From: Gammaproteobacteria bacterium
Lineage (GTDB): Bacteria > Pseudomonadota > Gammaproteobacteria > BMS3Bbin11
Length of the DNA stretch: 12,590 nt
Direction: 5' to 3'
NCBI GenBank assembly: GCA_030636465.1
Contig: DAOVWW010000010.1
Coordinates: 1 to 12,590, forward strand
Shown here: one piece after another, positions 1 through 6,561 of the stretch
How the letters are laid out: each line of letters opens with the position of its first letter
How positions within the stretch are numbered: the first letter of the stretch is position 1
The notes under the pieces: generated by a model
What the model was told of the DNA's origin: nothing
Seen by the model: the letters and a program-made list of their open reading frames with translations, nothing else
Databases searched by the model: none
Program-made: the position numbers and the translations under genes

Positions 1-5
1 TTCAT
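1..5 (-). CDS. dsrE: Start of next dsr-operon gene, probably dsrE (partial)
   Basis: On the minus strand an ATG at 5-3 begins a reading frame that runs off the left edge. It is preceded by a purine-rich ribosome binding site (AGGGG) seven bases upstream, about 35 bases after the dsrB stop. In sulfur oxidisers dsrAB is followed by dsrEFH, and DsrE proteins usually begin Met-Lys. The visible bases ATGAA fit this but say nothing more. The identity is inferred from conserved gene order. The start itself is supported by the ribosome binding site. Confidence 0.45.
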
Positions 6-40
6 AATTTAACCCCTGTATTTGAATCTTTTAATACAGA

Positions 41-1114
41 CTAGAATCGGATATGAGTCGACGCGCTCAGACTCCTACGCGCACCACGCCAGTTATCAAT
101 GTGATATTTTGTAAATGGCAAGCCAGTCTTCTCAAAGAACTTAGGCCAGCCAATACGTTCAATCCAGTCATTAATACGCTCCCAATCCTTGGCATCAGCT
201 TTATAGGTGTTAAGAATCTTCTTAACGATAGCTGTGGCTTCAGGCCAGCGAGGCGGGTTGTTAGGTACACCGGCTGCAACCAGGCGCTGGAACGTAGGCT
301 TGCCACGAGCATTGGAGTGATTACCACCCACCCAGACAGCTAGTTTAGAATGTTCTGCATCATTGATCTGCATTGGAGGGCAAGGTGGGAAACAGGCACC
401 ACAGCAGATACATTTCTTTTCATCTACTTCAAGTGAAGGTTTGCCATCAACCATTGCCGGGCGAATAGCCGCAACAGGACAACGAGCAACAACTGAAGGA
501 CGTTCACAGACATTACCAACCGCGGTGTGATCAATACGAGGTGGCTTGGTGTGCTGTACGTTGATAGCGATATCACCCTGGCCGCCACAGTTAATCTGGC
601 AGCAGGAAGTCGTCATATGCACACGGTTAGGCATGTTGCATTCTTTGAACTCGTCAATCAGCTCATCCATCATTGATTTAACAACGCCGGATGCATCAGT
701 GCCAGGGATGTCGCAGTGCAACCAGCCCTGGGTGTGAGAAAGAGTCGCTACCGAGTTTGCGGTACCACCAACGATGAAGCCAGCTTCTTCAATTGCGTCG
801 ATAAGAGGTTGTACTTTCTCTTCTTTATCAACGACATACTCAACATTAGAGCGAATAGTGAAGTGGATGTATCCATCTGCAAAGTCATCACCAATCTCAC
901 AAAGCTTGCGTAGTGTGTATAAGTCAAGAATACGCTGTGTAGCACACTTTACTGTCCAAATTTCGTCACCGCTGTGAGCATAGTGAACGAGTACACCTGG
1001 GCGAGGATGATCGTGCCAGTCCCACAGGCCATAGTTTCTTCGCATCGTAGGATGCATATACTGGAATCCATCCGGGCATCCTGATTCAATCGGGCTACGC
1101 ATTTCTTGAGCCAT
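41..1114 (-). CDS. dsrB: Dissimilatory sulfite reductase beta subunit (reverse type)
   Basis: The 357-aa beta subunit of siroheme sulfite reductase forms a cytoplasmic alpha2beta2 complex with DsrA. In sulfur oxidisers this complex works in reverse, oxidising persulfidic sulfur carried by DsrC to sulfite. The siroheme/[4Fe-4S] region includes HTQGWLHC (residues 127-134) and CCQINC (171-176) followed by GGQGDIAI. I associate this form with oxidative DsrB, whereas sulfate reducers usually have a different sequence after the cysteine pair. An inserted ferredoxin domain follows, with Cys212 and the cluster C235-x2-C238-x2-C241-x3-C245. Length is normal for the family. The ATG has a strong AGGAGA five bases upstream. 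The gene lies 92 bases behind dsrA in the same operon. The reverse-type assignment rests on motif memory and lack of sulfate-reducer context; phylogeny was not run. Confidence 0.96.
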   Translation of the reverse strand: MAQEMRSPIESGCPDGFQYMHPTMRRNYGLWDWHDHPRPGVLVHYAHSGDEIWTVKCATQRILDLYTLRKLCEIGDDFADGYIHFTIRSNVEYVVDKEEKVQPLIDAIEEAGFIVGGTANSVATLSHTQGWLHCDIPGTDASGVVKSMMDELIDEFKECNMPNRVHMTTSCCQINCGGQGDIAINVQHTKPPRIDHTAVGNVCERPSVVARCPVAAIRPAMVDGKPSLEVDEKKCICCGACFPPCPPMQINDAEHSKLAVWVGGNHSNARGKPTFQRLVAAGVPNNPPRWPEATAIVKKILNTYKADAKDWERINDWIERIGWPKFFEKTGLPFTKYHIDNWRGARRSLSASTHIRF

Positions 1115-1119
1115 GTTTA

Positions 1120-1125
1120 TCTCCT
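1120..1125 (-). promoter_or_regulatory. dsrB ribosome binding site
   Basis: AGGAGA on the minus strand lies five bases before the dsrB ATG, which fixes that start. Confidence 0.8.
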
Positions 1126-1144
1126 GTTATTCTTTAAACTTGCT

Positions 1145-1173
1145 TACTGGCCATGAATTCATCATGACCAGTA
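1145..1173 (-). other. Stem-loop between dsrA and dsrB
   Basis: The arms are 1145-1156 and 1162-1173 with a five-base loop (1157-1161). Eleven pairs are Watson-Crick, and the one odd position (1151 with 1167) becomes a G-U pair in the minus-strand transcript, giving a continuous 12-bp stem. It ends 30 bases before the dsrB ATG, so the ribosome binding site stays free. No U-run follows, so it does not look like an intrinsic terminator. A role in mRNA processing or stability, or in balancing the two subunits, is inference. Confidence 0.7.
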
Positions 1174-1206
1174 CGGGTGTAATACCAAATCAAAAATACT
1201 GGTGGT

Positions 1207-2466
1207 TTAAGCGCTAGCTTCTTCAGCTTTACGTTCAAACCATTTGATTGCTTCTTCGTTCCAGCCGTCCATACGGACATACGAACTCTGGCGAGGCAGT
1301 GAGATCATATTTGGATCTACTTCAACACCAATACCTTCGATGAAGTTAACCAGGCCAATACGTTCAATCATTTCACCACAACGTTCATGCTCAAGGCCGT
1401 TTTCTGCCCAGAAATCAATAATTTCTTCAGCCAGTTCAATGATTGTTTCGTAGTCTTCCATGGTATCCAGTTTCATAAATGGAACAAGAACTGTGCCCAT
1501 CAAGTCGCCGATTTTCAGTGTGCGCTTGCCGCCGATAAGTATCGTTACACCACGGTCTTTACCAGGTGTCAGAGCCTTGTTCATAACATTGAGGCAATGC
1601 ATACAACGAACACAGTTACTGTTGTCTATAGTCAGAGTATCGTCATCATTAAGCGTCATGCAGTCACTAGGGCAGCGCGTGGTGACGTTATCAATAACGT
1701 AATCACGGCCTTTTTTAGCAATGAATGCTTTAACTTCTTCCTGATTGACCTGCATGTCATCGCGCCATGTTCCGATTACTGCAAAATCTGAGCGTTCAAT
1801 GGCATTCTGGCAGTCGTTAGGGCAACCGGAAACTTTAAACTTGAATTTGTATGGAAGCGCAGGACGATGAACATCATCTGTGAAGTTGTTCATCAGGTGA
1901 CGATGAATGGCGTGCTCGTTACACATAGACATTTCACAGCGTGCCATACCTACACAGGACATACCTGTACGTACGCAAGGGCCGGCACCGCCGAGATCCC
2001 AGCCATATTCGTTGATATCGTCGAAAAAGTGCTGAATATTTTCGTTATTTGTACCAATGAACATGATGTTGCCAGTCTGACCGTGGAAAGTCACAAGGCC
2101 TGAACCCCATTTCTCCCAGCTGTCACCCAGCTGACGCAGCATGTCAGTGGTGTAGTAGTTGCCTGCAGGTGGCTGAACTCGAATAGTGTGGAATTCTTTT
2201 GATTCTACAAACTGGTCGCCGACTTCTGAGAAGCGTGGAATAATGCCACCACCATAACCGTAAACACTTATAGTTCCGCCTTTCCAGTAACCTTTACGGG
2301 TTTCATATGAGTGCTCCAGCTGCCCCAGCAGGCTGTTCGCCACACCGCGGATCGTTGCATCTTCGTGGTCATCACGCAAGCGCTTGAAACCACTAATAAA
2401 GCTGGGCCATGGGCCTTTTTCCAGCTCATCCAGCATTGGTGTATCAAAATGTTTATTGTCAGCCAT
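1207..2466 (-). CDS. dsrA: Dissimilatory sulfite reductase alpha subunit (reverse type)
   Basis: The 419-aa alpha subunit pairs with DsrB in the siroheme sulfite reductase that oxidises sulfane sulfur to sulfite in the cytoplasm of sulfur oxidisers. The siroheme-coupled [4Fe-4S] ligands appear as C171-x5-C177 (CVGMARC) and C215-x3-C219 (CPNDC). A ferredoxin domain follows, with Cys265, Cys269, Cys285, Cys288 and Cys291 (CVRCMHC at 285-291). The length is normal. The ATG is preceded by AAGGAGA with a six-base spacer. It is the first gene of the operon: no other dsr gene lies upstream, and 389 bases separate it from the next gene. The CVGMARC and CPNDC motifs are near-diagnostic, so the enzyme identity is very secure. 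Direction of catalysis is inferred from the gammaproteobacterial context and the DsrB motif. Confidence 0.97.
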   Translation of the reverse strand: MADNKHFDTPMLDELEKGPWPSFISGFKRLRDDHEDATIRGVANSLLGQLEHSYETRKGYWKGGTISVYGYGGGIIPRFSEVGDQFVESKEFHTIRVQPPAGNYYTTDMLRQLGDSWEKWGSGLVTFHGQTGNIMFIGTNNENIQHFFDDINEYGWDLGGAGPCVRTGMSCVGMARCEMSMCNEHAIHRHLMNNFTDDVHRPALPYKFKFKVSGCPNDCQNAIERSDFAVIGTWRDDMQVNQEEVKAFIAKKGRDYVIDNVTTRCPSDCMTLNDDDTLTIDNSNCVRCMHCLNVMNKALTPGKDRGVTILIGGKRTLKIGDLMGTVLVPFMKLDTMEDYETIIELAEEIIDFWAENGLEHERCGEMIERIGLVNFIEGIGVEVDPNMISLPRQSSYVRMDGWNEEAIKWFERKAEEASA

Positions 2467-2855
2467 TTACGATCTCCTTCAGAATCGAAGCCACCCAGTC
2501 CGGGGCTATGTTAAATCTCGGTGATATTGAATATGCGCCATCAAAAATGCACACATAGTCTGAATCTATCAAATCAGGTGCATTCTAAGTTAAATATGCA
2601 GGGTTTAAAAATCCTACTAAAGGGGGGTAGATAAGTGCTTCATCTATTACTTAATGGGTATACTGATAATTCCTGATGAAAAAGGTATATTATTAGCTAG
2701 TTTTTCTAAGTTATTGTTTAATATTAACTTCCCGTATTCCTGTGTGAATGGTACAGATAAATTCTATTCTAGAGATCTATATTTATCATTCATCTCAAAA
2801 CAATAATTATAGTCAGCTATCCCTAATATATTGTGTCTGACGGCTACAAGTGCCT
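2467..2855. promoter_or_regulatory. Upstream region of the dsr operon (non-coding)
   Basis: This 389-base AT-rich stretch has no convincing gene. It must carry the dsrA promoter and the 3' end of the 232-aa gene. A weak minus-strand sigma70 candidate is TTTTAA (2605-2610), a 17-base spacer and TAGAAT (2582-2587), which would give a leader of roughly 110 bases. Other items are a run of six G (plus strand) near 2622-2627, an AT-rich inverted repeat (2756-2762 with 2781-2787) and an imperfect dyad around 2560-2577. None is a recognised operator. In Allochromatium vinosum DsrC has been reported to bind upstream of dsrA, but no binding motif can be assigned here. Confidence 0.4.
2473..2479 (-). 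promoter_or_regulatory. dsrA ribosome binding site
   Basis: AAGGAGA on the minus strand, six bases before the dsrA ATG. It is a near-consensus Shine-Dalgarno and suggests efficient translation. Confidence 0.8.
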
Positions 2856-3554
2856 CTATTCTTTAAGATTGATTATTAGATATCCATCTTCAACATGAAT
2901 ATTGTCTACGCCATCGGCGAACGCCTGCCAGAATCCTTCACCAGTGCCGAACTCTTTTACCAGGTCTATATTCTTCATTCCTCCCAGCCAGGAATTTGGC
3001 AGCGGTACCCCCATAATACTGACACCTTTTAATATGACTATGGGTTTGCCGTTTTGATAGGAGACTTCCAGTCCAGCTGTCACCCGGAGTGTCTTCCCTC
3101 CAAGTAATGGGAAGTCCTGATCTACGGGTACCAGGAGTTTGGCACTCATCAGGTTGTCAGAGAGGTCAATCGCCAGCTTTCTGGCTAGTTCGGTATTGTT
3201 TGCCAGCAGAGAGTTTAGTTCTCGTTCTGTTAAGCTGACTTCACGTTTAGCACCTGATTCATTGTACTTTTCTGGTATGAGTTCGCCGTCATTGTTGAAA
3301 TCGCCAGGCTGTGAAGCTTGCGTCTGGTTTACCGCTGAATAGCCGAGCTGTTTTAGTTTTTTATCAAGAACTACAGTTTCTTTTTGTTCAAGTACTACTG
3401 GCTTAAAGTCTTTTGCATAGATATATGTACGCACAACCCAGTAAGTGGCACCGACAGTGAGTAATATGGTGGCGAGGATTATCCACAGGACATGCGACCA
3501 TTTTATGCCCGGATTTCCATCTGTTGCTACCTTATCATCTATTGTATTCGTCAT
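2856..3554 (-). CDS. Membrane-anchored protein of unknown function
   Basis: I do not recognise this 232-aa protein with confidence. It has a short charged N-terminus, one transmembrane segment (about residues 20-42) and then a domain that should lie outside the cytoplasmic membrane. A linker at about 50-105 leads to the segment LTERELNSLL (108-117) and to alternating beta-like stretches ending in DGYLIINLKE. One N-terminal anchor plus an ELN segment recalls DUF2140/YpmS-like proteins, but this is only a loose impression. A ribosome binding site (AGAGG, seven bases before the ATG) supports the start. It sits 48 bases behind the lipoprotein hydrolase on the same strand, so the two may be co-transcribed. 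No catalytic motif is evident, which would suit a structural or lipid-binding role, but that is a guess. Confidence 0.75.
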   Translation of the reverse strand: MTNTIDDKVATDGNPGIKWSHVLWIILATILLTVGATYWVVRTYIYAKDFKPVVLEQKETVVLDKKLKQLGYSAVNQTQASQPGDFNNDGELIPEKYNESGAKREVSLTERELNSLLANNTELARKLAIDLSDNLMSAKLLVPVDQDFPLLGGKTLRVTAGLEVSYQNGKPIVILKGVSIMGVPLPNSWLGGMKNIDLVKEFGTGEGFWQAFADGVDNIHVEDGYLIINLKE

Positions 3555-3602
3555 TTCAGTACCTCTATACTTTAATCCAGAATAGTTCTGTAAAAATGAA
3601 GG

Positions 3603-4673
3603 TCACCCTTGAATGCCACAAAAATCTACTAATGAAATGTAGAGTTCCTGTTCATTCTGATCTCCTGCCATAGTAGTGTTTTTATCTATATCGTTATTCT
3701 CAATATCGAGTACCCATGCAGCAACATCATCCAGCACCTGTAAAGCCTGTAAATCACGGTTTAACATATGGTACCCGTTTCTATATATGAGTACTTTTCT
3801 CATATTCAAGTCACTGTCATCTATATCCGGGAGAGATTTTAACCAGTTGCAGGTGGGTTCACGCGGTACGATGTCGTCATGCTTGCCGTACATAATTAGT
3901 GATTTCTGGGTAAACTTTAATGATGCCCTGGCAGAAATGTCCATTAGATTTGTTACGCCATATAAAACATCAACCCTGACAGCCTTAATGACTAAAGGAT
4001 CCTGACCTAAGGACCGCAGCATTTCTAAATTATCAGAGGGCATAATGTCCAGGCCCTCGCCAGTCAGTTCTTTTGCCGGGAAGGTATGTACAGCTAACCA
4101 GAGCAGGGCGCGTTGATACCAGGGCATAGTTTGCCGCGACCAGATTGCCGGTGCCAGTAATATAGTGCCATCGATCTCAGTATTAAGCTGAGCCAGTGTT
4201 GCCAGGGCTATTGCTCCCCCCATGCTTTCACCAAGCAGGATGAGGGTTTTATCCGGGTAGCGCTGGCGAAGTAGATGTACGACATCCACGCTGTCTTTTA
4301 TCATGCGCTGACTGCCATGCCAGTAACCGGGGCCAATCGTTTCCCCAAAGCCGCGCTGGTCATAACTGATAAGAGATATTCCCTTCGTCTGAAAATAGTC
4401 TCCAGTCGATTCAAATGCAGCGCCATAATCATTTAAGCCATGCAGAGCCAGAATAATGGCTTTATCTTTTTCAGGATCTCCCCAATGGCGTAGAGGCAAG
4501 CGATAGCCATCATTCATTTCAGCAAACTCTGTATAGTAGCTAGCTGAAACGTCTTTTGAAGCGGATGGATAAACATAGGGTTTTGCACAGGCCCCAAGTA
4601 AGGCAGGCAGAAGGCAGACCAAAGAAATAATACAAATTCGCCGAAAAAACTGTGGGTCAAATTGGAATGACAT
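3603..4673 (-). CDS. Alpha/beta hydrolase lipoprotein, monoacylglycerol-lipase-like
   Basis: This is a serine hydrolase with a lipoprotein signal peptide. From the ATG at 4673 the protein is 356 aa: Arg-Arg, a hydrophobic stretch and the lipobox LGAC with the acylated Cys at residue 29. The fold is marked by the oxyanion segment LHGLNDYG, the nucleophile elbow GESMG (Ser150), an acid in YGKHDD (Asp265 or Asp266) and a C-terminal His in NGYHML (His301). This matches the Hydrolase_4/monoglyceride lipase group, which cleaves ester bonds in acylglycerols or lysophospholipids. The substrate is unknown. The open frame reaches 4835, but those extra residues overlap the divergent gene and would bury the signal peptide. 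ATGs at 4694 and 4718 are alternatives; none has a clear ribosome binding site. The mature protein should be membrane-bound in the periplasm. Confidence 0.85.
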   Translation of the reverse strand: MSFQFDPQFFRRICIISLVCLLPALLGACAKPYVYPSASKDVSASYYTEFAEMNDGYRLPLRHWGDPEKDKAIILALHGLNDYGAAFESTGDYFQTKGISLISYDQRGFGETIGPGYWHGSQRMIKDSVDVVHLLRQRYPDKTLILLGESMGGAIALATLAQLNTEIDGTILLAPAIWSRQTMPWYQRALLWLAVHTFPAKELTGEGLDIMPSDNLEMLRSLGQDPLVIKAVRVDVLYGVTNLMDISARASLKFTQKSLIMYGKHDDIVPREPTCNWLKSLPDIDDSDLNMRKVLIYRNGYHMLNRDLQALQVLDDVAAWVLDIENNDIDKNTTMAGDQNEQELYISLVDFCGIQG

Positions 4674-4729
4674 TTGAGTAATGGGTGCTTGCATTGGTGG
4701 GAAGCTATCTGGCAACATGTGGTGACGAA

Positions 4730-4735
4730 TATAAT
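4730..4735 (+). promoter_or_regulatory. Candidate -10 box for the small RHH-like gene
   Basis: TATAAT on the plus strand is a perfect sigma70 -10 hexamer, about 35-40 bases upstream of the likely start. No good -35 lies 17 bases upstream. The site is in the short gap shared with the divergent lipoprotein hydrolase. Confidence 0.4.
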
Positions 4736-4758
4736 TTAAATAGTAGTATAGTAATTTT

Positions 4759-5007
4759 ATGAGGATAACCTTGTTGGACAAGCCCATTACATTGACGGTG
4801 GATATTACTCCTGAATTACGCAAGGAACTCATCAAAATGGCTTCCTATAAAGAAACTACTCTTACCAATTATGTTATTGATGCCATAGAAGCGCAGCTCA
4901 ATCATGATAAAGGAAGTCAGTTTGCTGAAAAAAACCTTGCCCAGGCCAGTGTTTCACCGGAAGAAGCCTTAAAAGTACTGAAAGAGTTTGTTGATGCCTC
5001 TGATTAA
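4759..5007 (+). CDS. Small ribbon-helix-helix-like protein
   Basis: A protein of about 78-82 aa. The pattern ITLTVDI (beta strand), TPELRKELIKMASYKE (helix) and TTLTNYVIDAIEAQL (second helix) is the layout of MetJ/Arc/CopG-type DNA-binding proteins, many of them antitoxins or small repressors. No toxin gene follows: the next gene downstream is convergent and encodes a large membrane protein. The ATG at 4759 has no ribosome binding site, whereas GAGGA at 4761-4765 sits five bases before TTG 4771 and eight before TTG 4774, so translation probably starts at a TTG and gives a product beginning just before LDKPITLTV. It diverges from the lipoprotein hydrolase and could control that promoter, which is inference. 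The C-terminal 35 residues are acidic and unassigned. Confidence 0.75.
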   Translation: MRITLLDKPITLTVDITPELRKELIKMASYKETTLTNYVIDAIEAQLNHDKGSQFAEKNLAQASVSPEEALKVLKEFVDASD

Positions 5008-5028
5008 AGGTTCCTAAGCCTGAACACG

Positions 5029-6558
5029 TTAATACCGGGCTTTGATTGTCAGATTGCCATTGTAATGGCTTGCAGAACTGAACGTATAGTATTGAGCGTT
5101 CATCTCGATAACAATTTCATACTCACCTGGCGAAATATCCTCTAGCAATATCACGTTTTTCTGAATATCCTCATTCTCAAAAAAATCGTACTCGTATTCC
5201 TCAGCGTTTTCCATGGCAGCACTTCTTATGGTAATTGTATACTGGACAAAGGTATAAAAATCATAGTCATCCGGTATTTGCTGTGGCCTGGGGGCATCAA
5301 GGCCTGAATATATATCATCACCGACTTCTACCTTCCAGCTGGCGACTAAATTATCATTTTCTATAGTTGCAGTAAAATACATCATTTTTACTGAGTCGAC
5401 CGCCACAGTCTCATCGCTGTGGTAATTAATTTCACCGCTGTCTATCAATGCCTCAAGCTCTTTTTTTAGAACTATCCGGATCGATTCTGTGGATATTTGA
5501 TCTAATACGATGACCAGGATTTGCCTGATTTCGTCATTACTGTAACGCGAGCGTAATGTGTCTATATAACCAGGAATCTCGGTGGTTTTTATCTTTCCCT
5601 GCAGCAAGGGCTCGGTTAGATCGTCAAGGTCCAGCTTTCCGGTCTGGTACATATCGAACTTATCCAGCATCGCCAGATGACTGGGGTTTTTGATTGAAAA
5701 ATTCCCGCCTAACCAGTCAAAATATAAGTCCTGTTGCAGACGTTTTAGCTGTTGGTTTTTGACATCTCCAAACCAGATGTCCTTTCCATCGAAAGCAATT
5801 CCACTATGCTGCTCAATAGAATGCTGATATTGATGAGAGATTGCAGGTGGTCTGCTTGCTGAGTGAATAATATCGAGCAACGTAACGGTGTCATCAAAAA
5901 TATCTCCCCACCACAAATATTTACCATCCCAGGCCATGCCCTGGCATCCCTTGCCCGGGCTATCAAAACTAACTAGAAGTTTCAGGTCCCGGTCAAACTT
6001 GTATAAAGCAGTTTCAGCATCCTGATCTGCAGTATGTAATCGTGTTCCTGCCCAGTAATTTTGCCCGTCCCATGCCAGGCAGTGAGCATAATCAGGCGCA
6101 GCACCGATTACTTTAATTATTTTGTGTGTTTGTGCGTCCAGTTCGACAAATATTTTTTTGTGTGTGGACTGAAACCATTCGCCGCTAGTAAGGGCTATCA
6201 GTGATGAACCGTTCCAGCTGATGCCCTGAAAACTAATTTGCTGAAGTTCAGAATCATCAACTACGGGTATAGATTTTTTCCGGTATTGTCCGTTTTCCAG
6301 CGGCGTGATTTGAACCAGTCCCCAGGGCGAAACTCGATTACTAAAGATGAAGCGCTGTCCATCCCAGGTCATGCCGGCAGGGCTGGCTTCTATTTCTATG
6401 GCTGCAGGGAAGTCCGGTGCGTCACTATCATTTAATGTAAGCCGGTTGGCATAATAGGTGTTAGCAAACCATCCAGTGCCAAATGCAAAAGCAACAAAGA
6501 CTAGAAGCATAACAATAAACCCTGTCAGGCTAAGTCCAGATTGACTATACAGCTTACT
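5029..6558 (-). CDS. Membrane-anchored beta-propeller-like WDG-repeat protein
   Basis: The frame starts at GTG 6561-6559 (the interval here stops at 6558 only because the 4-base overlap is shared with the upstream hydrolase) and encodes 510 aa. One transmembrane anchor lies at about residues 10-33. Five repeats carry an aromatic-Asp/Asn-Gly signature: WDG at 66-68, WNG at 116-118, WDG at 164-166, WDG at 211-213 and FDG at 257-259. The 46-50 residue spacing is typical of beta-propeller blades. A degenerate EF-hand-like loop (303-314) follows, then a helical segment and a beta-rich C-terminal region ending in IKARY. The propeller is probably extracytoplasmic and may bind a partner or ligand. 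Its start overlaps the stop of the upstream hydrolase as GTGA, which indicates translational coupling and perhaps a complex. I do not know a named family for the whole architecture. Confidence 0.82.
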   Translation of the reverse strand, partial: SKLYSQSGLSLTGFIVMLLVFVAFAFGTGWFANTYYANRLTLNDSDAPDFPAAIEIEASPAGMTWDGQRFIFSNRVSPWGLVQITPLENGQYRKKSIPVVDDSELQQISFQGISWNGSSLIALTSGEWFQSTHKKIFVELDAQTHKIIKVIGAAPDYAHCLAWDGQNYWAGTRLHTADQDAETALYKFDRDLKLLVSFDSPGKGCQGMAWDGKYLWWGDIFDDTVTLLDIIHSASRPPAISHQYQHSIEQHSGIAFDGKDIWFGDVKNQQLKRLQQDLYFDWLGGNFSIKNPSHLAMLDKFDMYQTGKLDLDDLTEPLLQGKIKTTEIPGYIDTLRSRYSNDEIRQILVIVLDQISTESIRIVLKKELEALIDSGEINYHSDETVAVDSVKMMYFTATIENDNLVASWKVEVGDDIYSGLDAPRPQQIPDDYDFYTFVQYTITIRSAAMENAEEYEYDFFENEDIQKNVILLEDISPGEYEIVIEMNAQYYTFSSASHYNGNLTIKARY

Positions 6559-6561
6559 CAC
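6558..6561 (-). other. GTGA stop/start overlap coupling hydrolase and propeller gene
   Basis: On the minus strand the GTG start of the 510-aa gene (6561-6559) overlaps the TGA stop of the 465-aa gene (6560-6558). Such 4-base overlaps usually reflect translational coupling or termination-reinitiation. Confidence 0.8.

Noticed and set aside
1145..1173. Intrinsic terminator after dsrA
   Set aside because: A good stem, but no U-run follows and dsrB is clearly downstream in the same operon.
1387..1791. 134-aa open frame on the plus strand inside dsrA
   Set aside because: Antisense shadow of a strongly supported gene; no ribosome binding site and no recognisable domain.
2648..2656. TACTTAATG repeated near 2648, 8051 and 8221
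   Set aside because: Nine-base AT-rich matches are expected by chance and have no consistent position relative to genes.
4674..4835. 54-residue N-terminal extension of the lipoprotein hydrolase
   Set aside because: It overlaps the divergent RHH-like gene, and the lipobox signal peptide fits a start at 4673.
4759..5007. Toxin-antitoxin pair
   Set aside because: The RHH-like protein has no adjacent small toxin gene; its neighbours are large envelope proteins on the other strand.
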